A stretch of DNA of 5,830 nt from assembly GCA_039920165.1 (NCBI GenBank), contig JBDSEG010000186.1, forward strand, positions 1-5,830. Direction: 5' to 3'. How positions within the stretch are numbered: position 1 is the stretch's first letter; every line of letters starts with the position of its first letter. The notes beneath the pieces are model-generated. The model did not search any database. It worked only from the letters and a program-made list of their open reading frames with translations, and was not told the DNA's origin. This stretch comes from JBDSEG01 sp039920165 (GTDB lineage: Bacteria > Pseudomonadota > Gammaproteobacteria > Burkholderiales > Burkholderiaceae_C). Shown here in pieces: positions 1 through 5,830 of this stretch. A program made the translations under genes and the position numbers.

Positions 1-2472
<2,472 letters not shown>

Positions 2473-2474
2473 GA

Positions 2475-2494
2475 CGCGGTCGCCGCGCCCTTTT
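2475..2494 (+). terminator. Possible weak rho-independent terminator after gcvP
   Basis: A perfect 5-bp all-GC stem (CGCGG at 2475-2479 with CCGCG at 2483-2487) closes a 3-base loop (TCG) and is followed by CCC and a four-T run at 2491-2494. It starts three bases after the gcvP stop codon. The stem and T run are short, and such hairpins arise often by chance at this GC content, so it may only attenuate transcription or do nothing. Confidence 0.3.
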
Positions 2495-2506
2495 ACCCAT
2501 CGAATC

Positions 2507-2511
2507 AGGAG
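2507..2511 (+). promoter_or_regulatory. Ribosome binding site for the glycerophosphodiesterase gene
   Basis: AGGAG sits 6 bases before the ATG at 2518. It supports that ATG as the start, as does the signal peptide that begins directly there. Confidence 0.8.
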
Positions 2512-2517
2512 ACACGA

Positions 2518-3636
2518 ATGAACAAGAAATGGTTGGTCGGATTCGGACTCGCGGCAGTTCTCGCCGCCTGCGGCGGCGGAAGCGATTTCGCCACCCTGAG
2601 CGGCAATGCGCCACTCGTCATCGGCCACCGCGGCTCGGCCGGGTCGCTGCCCGAACATACGATCGAGGGCTACCAACTCGCGATCGACCAGGGCGCCGAT
2701 TTCATTGAGCCCGACCTTGTCATGACTTCCGACCGCGTGCTTATCGCGCGCCACGAGCCGGTGCTCGATGGCACGACCAACGTCGCGACCAAGTTTCCGG
2801 CCAGCCGCATGCGCACCCGGCTGCTCGACGGCGTCTCGACCACCGCCTACTTCGCCAACGACTTCACCTTGGCCGAGATCAAGACGCTCGGCGCGGTACA
2901 GGCCGGCGCCTCGCGGCCGCAGCAGTTCAACGGGCTTTACAAGATCCCTACCCTCGACGAGATCATCACGCTCGCCAAGGCGGCCAACCGCACGGTGGGC
3001 ATCTATCCCGAGATCAAGCACTCGACCTATATGGCCGGTATCTTCGGCGCCAACGTGATCGAGGATGCGCTCGTCGCCAAGCTGCATGCGGCCTACGGCA
3101 ATACGGTGGACGCGCCAGTCTTCATTCAGTCGTTCGAGGTCTCGAACCTGCAGTATCTGCACACCAAGACGAGCATCAAGCTGATCCAGCTCGTCGATGC
3201 CGACGACGTGAATGCCGACGGCTCGATGTCGCTCGTCGCGCCCTACCGGCAGCCGTACGACTTCGTCGTCAAGGGCGACCCGCGCCTGTTCTCCGACCTG
3301 CTGACAAATACCGGCCTCGATTTCGTCAAGACCTACGCGAGCGGCATCGGCCCGTGGAAGCCCTACCTCGTGAAGACGGTGGCCGACGGCGTCGACCGCA
3401 ACGGCGACGGCCGCATCACCATCAACGACCGCCGCGTCGACGGCAGCACCGGCGTGATCGAGGCGGCGCACGCGCGCGGCCTGCTGGTGCACACCTGGAC
3501 CTTCCGCAACGATGCCAGCGGCTACGGTTTCACCGACCCGAAGGCCGAGATGCAGTACTACATGTCGCTCGGCGTCGACGGCGTCTTCACCGATTTCGCG
3601 GCGACCGGGGTGGCAGCGGTGGACGGGCTGCGCTGA
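2518..3636 (+). CDS. Glycerophosphodiester phosphodiesterase, GlpQ-like, predicted lipoprotein
   Basis: The predicted reaction is hydrolysis of glycerophosphodiesters (deacylated phospholipids) to glycerol-3-phosphate and an alcohol, at the cell envelope. The 372-residue protein begins with a lipoprotein signal: two lysines, a hydrophobic stretch and lipobox LAAC, with the lipidated cysteine at residue 18. Glycine follows it, so by the E. coli sorting rule the outer membrane is likely. The GDPD TIM-barrel then follows: HRG with catalytic His37, LPEHT (44-48), metal-ligand residues Glu64 and Asp66 in IEPDLVMT, second catalytic His79 in RHEP, YPEIK with Glu165, HTWTFRND (325-332) and a C-terminal GVDGVFTDF (352-360). 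The length fits periplasmic GlpQ (about 358) better than cytoplasmic UgpQ (about 250). Residues 293-304 form an EF-hand/dockerin-like loop, absent from E. coli GlpQ as I recall it. No glycerol-3-phosphate transporter lies nearby. Family assignment is secure; exact substrate is not. Confidence 0.94.
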   Translation: MNKKWLVGFGLAAVLAACGGGSDFATLSGNAPLVIGHRGSAGSLPEHTIEGYQLAIDQGADFIEPDLVMTSDRVLIARHEPVLDGTTNVATKFPASRMRTRLLDGVSTTAYFANDFTLAEIKTLGAVQAGASRPQQFNGLYKIPTLDEIITLAKAANRTVGIYPEIKHSTYMAGIFGANVIEDALVAKLHAAYGNTVDAPVFIQSFEVSNLQYLHTKTSIKLIQLVDADDVNADGSMSLVAPYRQPYDFVVKGDPRLFSDLLTNTGLDFVKTYASGIGPWKPYLVKTVADGVDRNGDGRITINDRRVDGSTGVIEAAHARGLLVHTWTFRNDASGYGFTDPKAEMQYYMSLGVDGVFTDFAATGVAAVDGLR

Positions 3637-3668
3637 TCGTTTGCCGGCTCCGTGGTCAGCCCTATCTC

Positions 3669-3674
3669 GGAGAG
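3669..3674 (+). promoter_or_regulatory. Ribosome binding site for the persulfide dioxygenase-rhodanese gene
   Basis: GGAGAG lies 4 bases before the ATG at 3679 (GGAG alone is 6 bases away). This favours the ATG over the in-frame GTG at 3652, which would add nine residues before the conserved family start MLVFRQLFD and would sit on top of the intergenic region. Confidence 0.7.
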
Positions 3675-3678
3675 ATCC

Positions 3679-4221
3679 ATGCTCGTCTTCCGACAGCTGT
3701 TCGACCCGCCGTCCTCCACTTACACCTATCTGCTCGGCGATTCGGCGTCCGGCGAGGCGTTGCTGATTGACCCGGTTTTCGAGCAGGTGCGGCGCGACAC
3801 CGCGCTGCTGCGCGAACTCGGCCTGCGCCCGATCGCCACGCTCGACACCCATGTGCACGCCGACCACGTGACGGGCGCCTGGATGGTCAAGCAGGCGACC
3901 GGCAGCCGCATCATGGTGTCGCAGGCGTCGGCGGCGAGCCACGCCGATCGGCTGTTGAAGCACGGCGACCGGGTGGCATTTGGCGCCCGGCATATCGACG
4001 TGCGTGCCACGCCCGGGCACACCGACGGCTGTGTCACCTACGTGCTCGACGACGAGACGATGGCCTTCACCGGCGACAGCCTGCTGATCCGCGGCTGTGT
4101 CGCACCGACTTCCAGCAGGGCAGCCCCGGGCGGCTGTACCGGTCGGTGCGCGAGCAGATCCTTTCGCTGCAGCCGGGCTGTCTGCTGTACCCGGCGCACG
4201 ATTACCGCGGCCTCACGGTGA
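3679..4221 (+). CDS. N-terminal fragment: persulfide dioxygenase metal-binding half
   Basis: This is the product expected if the frameshift is real: 180 residues, of which the first 140 match the family and the last 40 (from 4099) are out-of-frame sequence ending at the TGA at 4219-4221. The metallo-beta-lactamase motif THVHADH gives His58, His60, Asp62 and His63. TPGHTDGC gives His114, and FTGDS gives Asp133. By alignment with human ETHE1 (His79, His135, Asp154), the mononuclear iron ligands are His58, His114 and Asp133, and all are present. The fragment would lack the conserved Arg-Thr-Asp-Phe segment, the later PAHDY motif and the rhodanese domain, so it is unlikely to be active alone. Confidence 0.6.
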   Translation: MLVFRQLFDPPSSTYTYLLGDSASGEALLIDPVFEQVRRDTALLRELGLRPIATLDTHVHADHVTGAWMVKQATGSRIMVSQASAASHADRLLKHGDRVAFGARHIDVRATPGHTDGCVTYVLDDETMAFTGDSLLIRGCVAPTSSRAAPGGCTGRCASRSFRCSRAVCCTRRTITAASR

Positions 4222-4766
4222 CGAGCGTGGCCGAGGAGAAGCGCTACAACCCGCGCCTGGGCGGCGATGTCGACGAAGCGGACTTCACCGGCTACATGAA
4301 CAACCTCGGCCTGCCGCATCCCAAGCTGATGGACATCGCCGTGCCGGCCAACCTGCGTTGCGGCCAGCCGGAGCAGGCCGTCGGGTCGATGCAGGACCCG
4401 TCCTGGGCGCCGCTGACCTTCACCTTCAGCGGCATGTGGGAGATCCAGCCCGCGGCACTCGAGGAATGCCTCGCAGGCAATGGCGGTGCCGGGCTGCAGG
4501 TCATCGACGTGCGCGAGCCATCCGAGTTCGGCGGCGGCCTCGGCCACATCCCCGGCGCGCGGCTGGTGCCGCTGGCCGATCTCGGCGCGCGCAGCGCCGA
4601 GATCGATCCGGCGCGCCCGGTGGTGATGGTCTGCCGCTCGGGCGCCCGTTCGGCGCAGGCCACGGTGCTGCTGCAAAAATCGGGCTATGCACAGGTGGCG
4701 AATCTGGCCGGCGGCATGCTGCGCTGGCGCGCCGAAGGCTTGCCGTTCGAGCAGGGCGGTCGCTGA
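4146..4766 (+). CDS. C-terminal fragment: end of the persulfide dioxygenase domain plus rhodanese domain
   Basis: The in-frame family sequence actually begins at 4101; 4146 is only the first possible start (GTG) in this frame, with no ribosome binding site before it, so independent translation is doubtful. Numbered on the repaired 362-residue protein, PAHDY holds His174 and VPANLRCG holds Cys228, closing the ETHE1-like part. A linker follows at about residues 230-252. The rhodanese domain spans about 252-358, with DVREPSEF (277-284), HIPGA and the active-site loop CRSGAR, whose catalytic Cys319 is encoded at 4632-4634. The six-residue loop is the usual sulfurtransferase length. All key rhodanese residues are intact. 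Confidence 0.6.
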   Translation: MREQILSLQPGCLLYPAHDYRGLTVTSVAEEKRYNPRLGGDVDEADFTGYMNNLGLPHPKLMDIAVPANLRCGQPEQAVGSMQDPSWAPLTFTFSGMWEIQPAALEECLAGNGGAGLQVIDVREPSEFGGGLGHIPGARLVPLADLGARSAEIDPARPVVMVCRSGARSAQATVLLQKSGYAQVANLAGGMLRWRAEGLPFEQGGR

Positions 4767-4793
4767 ACCCGCGTTCGACCGTTACCCCTCACC

Positions 4794-5830
4794 TCACCCC
4801 GCCAGAGTCCCCAGCAATCCCGCCACACCGAGCCCAAGCGCGGCGAGCGCATCGCCCGCGATGAGTCCACCGCCGATCAGCGAGACGGTGCTCATGTCCG
4901 AAGCGAGACGCGGGTCGCGCCGCGCCGCCGCGCCGCTGTACCGGTCCCACCAGCCGGCGACGCTCGCGATCACGCCGCCGAGCGCGAACCAGAACGAAGT
5001 CGCGATACCGAAGAAGGTGCCGAACGAATACGCGTACGGCGATGGCAGCACGATCGCGTCGAGCACGAAATCGCTCGCACCGCCGACATGCCCGCCACTC
5101 TTGAAGCGGTGCCAGGCGGCACTGTCGAACAGGAACTTGCGCAGCAGCTGAACCGCGAAACCGATGGCGATGCCGAGCACGATCGCGGTGCGCTGGTACG
5201 GCTTGTCGTCGGTCAGGCTGCGCAGCGCCCCGACGAGCTTGTAGGTCATCGCCGAGACCCACTGGCCGGGCTGCTCGCTCGCCTGCATCACGGTCTGGTC
5301 GAGCGCCAGCACCGGGTAGGCGGTCATGAACAGGCGCGCGAAGCCGACCGAGAGCAAGGCCCCGACCGCCAGGCCCAACACCTGGAAGCGGAACTGGATG
5401 ACGCGCGGCGTTCCCAGGCGCCAGCCGGTCGAGCGATCTTGCTGCATGTCGGACGCGACGCTGCACGCGACGAGCAGGATGCCGCCGGCCATCAGCCCGA
5501 CGGTCGCGTCCTTCAGCCCGAGCGCGGCCATCAGCACCACCGCGGTAACGAAGGCTGACGAGATCGGCGCCGAGTCGCTGATGCCGGCGCAGATGCCGTT
5601 GACGAGCGCGAACACGAAGACCAGCGCGATGGCGACTGCGATGAAGCGCAGCGGCTGGTGCAGAACGCTCGCGCCGACCCAGGTCAGCACCGCGCCCCAG
5701 AAGACGATCCAGGCCACCAGGCGCCCGGTGTGCATGCGCTGCCAGTCCTCCTGCTCTGCCACGGGCGCGGCGATCGGCGCGCGCCAGCGCCGCCAGGCCT
5801 CTGCCAGCACGCCGCCGATGTCGAGGATGG
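4794..5830 (-). CDS. OPT-family oligopeptide transporter, C-terminal half (5'-partial)
   Basis: This is an inner-membrane transporter of the OPT (oligopeptide transporter) family, whose members take up small peptides or metal chelates, probably with protons; the substrate cannot be read here. The frame is open to the window edge (residues ILDIGG precede the GTG at 5810), so the N-terminal half is missing. The visible 344 residues hold about eight hydrophobic segments, roughly at 37-56, 61-76, 92-105, 110-124, 144-165, 213-230, 265-290 and 312-341. This fits the second half of a ~16-helix protein. Motifs recalled from bacterial OPT proteins are GICAGISDS (about 78-86), SDMQQDRSTGWRLG (126-139), FRFQVLGLAVGA, QWVSAMTYK and a C-terminal GGGLIAGD (319-326). 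The stop codon is at 4794-4796. It converges with the persulfide dioxygenase gene, with 27 bp between stop codons, and no clear terminator hairpin is visible there. Confidence 0.9.
   Translation of the reverse strand, partial: ILDIGGVLAEAWRRWRAPIAAPVAEQEDWQRMHTGRLVAWIVFWGAVLTWVGASVLHQPLRFIAVAIALVFVFALVNGICAGISDSAPISSAFVTAVVLMAALGLKDATVGLMAGGILLVACSVASDMQQDRSTGWRLGTPRVIQFRFQVLGLAVGALLSVGFARLFMTAYPVLALDQTVMQASEQPGQWVSAMTYKLVGALRSLTDDKPYQRTAIVLGIAIGFAVQLLRKFLFDSAAWHRFKSGGHVGGASDFVLDAIVLPSPYAYSFGTFFGIATSFWFALGGVIASVAGWWDRYSGAAARRDPRLASDMSTVSLIGGGLIAGDALAALGLGVAGLLGTLAG

Larger units (their letters stand above)
3679..4766 (+). pseudogene. Persulfide dioxygenase-rhodanese fusion gene, interrupted by a one-base frameshift
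   Basis: Across two frames this region encodes an ETHE1-type metallo-beta-lactamase-fold persulfide dioxygenase joined to a C-terminal rhodanese, the architecture of the PRF fusion proteins known from Burkholderia. The dioxygenase oxidises glutathione persulfide to sulfite and glutathione. The rhodanese moves sulfane sulfur between thiosulfate and glutathione, so the fusion couples two steps of cytoplasmic sulfide/thiosulfate handling. Reading frame 1 carries the family sequence up to ..LLIRGC (codon 4096-4098) and frame 3 continues it from RTDFQQG (4101). Restoring one base, probably a G so that TGTGT becomes TGTGGT, gives the family motif GCGRTDFQQG and a 362-residue protein ending at the TGA at 4764-4766. 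There are no other stops or gaps, so this is either a sequencing/assembly error or a very recent mutation. It starts 42 bp after the phosphodiesterase gene on the same strand. Confidence 0.9.

Noticed and set aside
3652..3678. Upstream GTG start at 3652 for the persulfide dioxygenase gene
   Set aside because: The ribosome binding site at 3669-3674 points to the ATG at 3679, and the family's N-terminus matches MLVFRQLFD from that ATG.
4090..4105. Programmed ribosomal frameshift joining the two halves of the persulfide dioxygenase
   Set aside because: No slippery heptamer or homopolymer is present; only TGTGT lies at the junction. A -1 slip would place Cys in the conserved Gly position, and known homologues are encoded in one frame. 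A missing base is simpler.
4038..4676. A 212-codon open frame on the minus strand across the frameshifted gene
   Set aside because: It is antisense to conserved dioxygenase and rhodanese sequence, is rich in Arg, Ala and His, and looks like nothing I recognise; long antisense frames are expected at this GC content.
4097..4864. A 255-codon plus-strand frame running past the end of the rhodanese gene
   Set aside because: It is in the third frame relative to both halves of the fusion, shows no family motifs, and runs into the antisense of the OPT gene.
5088..5558. A 156-codon plus-strand frame opposite the OPT transporter
   Set aside because: It is antisense to conserved OPT motifs, including the QDRSTGWRLG region, and rich in His, Arg and Gln with no recognisable domain.

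Overview
This is a GC-rich (roughly two-thirds G+C) bacterial chromosomal segment, densely coded with short intergenic gaps. Protein content and codon use suggest a proteobacterium, most likely a betaproteobacterium; that placement is an inference from general similarity and no marker gene settles it.

Layout. (1) 1-2472, plus strand: the C-terminal ~85% of gcvP, the P-protein (glycine decarboxylase) of the glycine cleavage system, cut by the left edge of the window. (2) 2473-2517: a short gap with a GC-rich hairpin followed by a T run, then a clear ribosome binding site. (3) 2518-3636, plus strand: a GlpQ-like glycerophosphodiester phosphodiesterase with a lipoprotein signal peptide and an EF-hand-like calcium loop. 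(4) 3679-4766, plus strand: an ETHE1-type persulfide dioxygenase fused to a C-terminal rhodanese domain. As sequenced, it is split by a single missing base near 4096-4100, one codon before a conserved active-site arginine. (5) 4794-5830, minus strand: the C-terminal half of an OPT-family oligopeptide transporter, converging on the sulfur gene with only 27 bp between stop codons and cut by the right edge.

The three plus-strand genes could be co-transcribed, since gaps are 45 and 42 bp, but they belong to different pathways: one-carbon/glycine catabolism, phosphodiester scavenging at the cell envelope, and glutathione persulfide detoxification. I see no evidence that they form one system, and the transporter is on the opposite strand. 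There are no RNA genes, mobile elements, CRISPR arrays or long repeats. No uncoded stretch exceeds 45 bp, apart from the frameshifted gene.

The most noteworthy observation is the frameshift in the persulfide dioxygenase-rhodanese gene. It is either a base-calling or assembly error or a very recent inactivation, because both halves are otherwise intact. I did not find a convincing undescribed biological system here.
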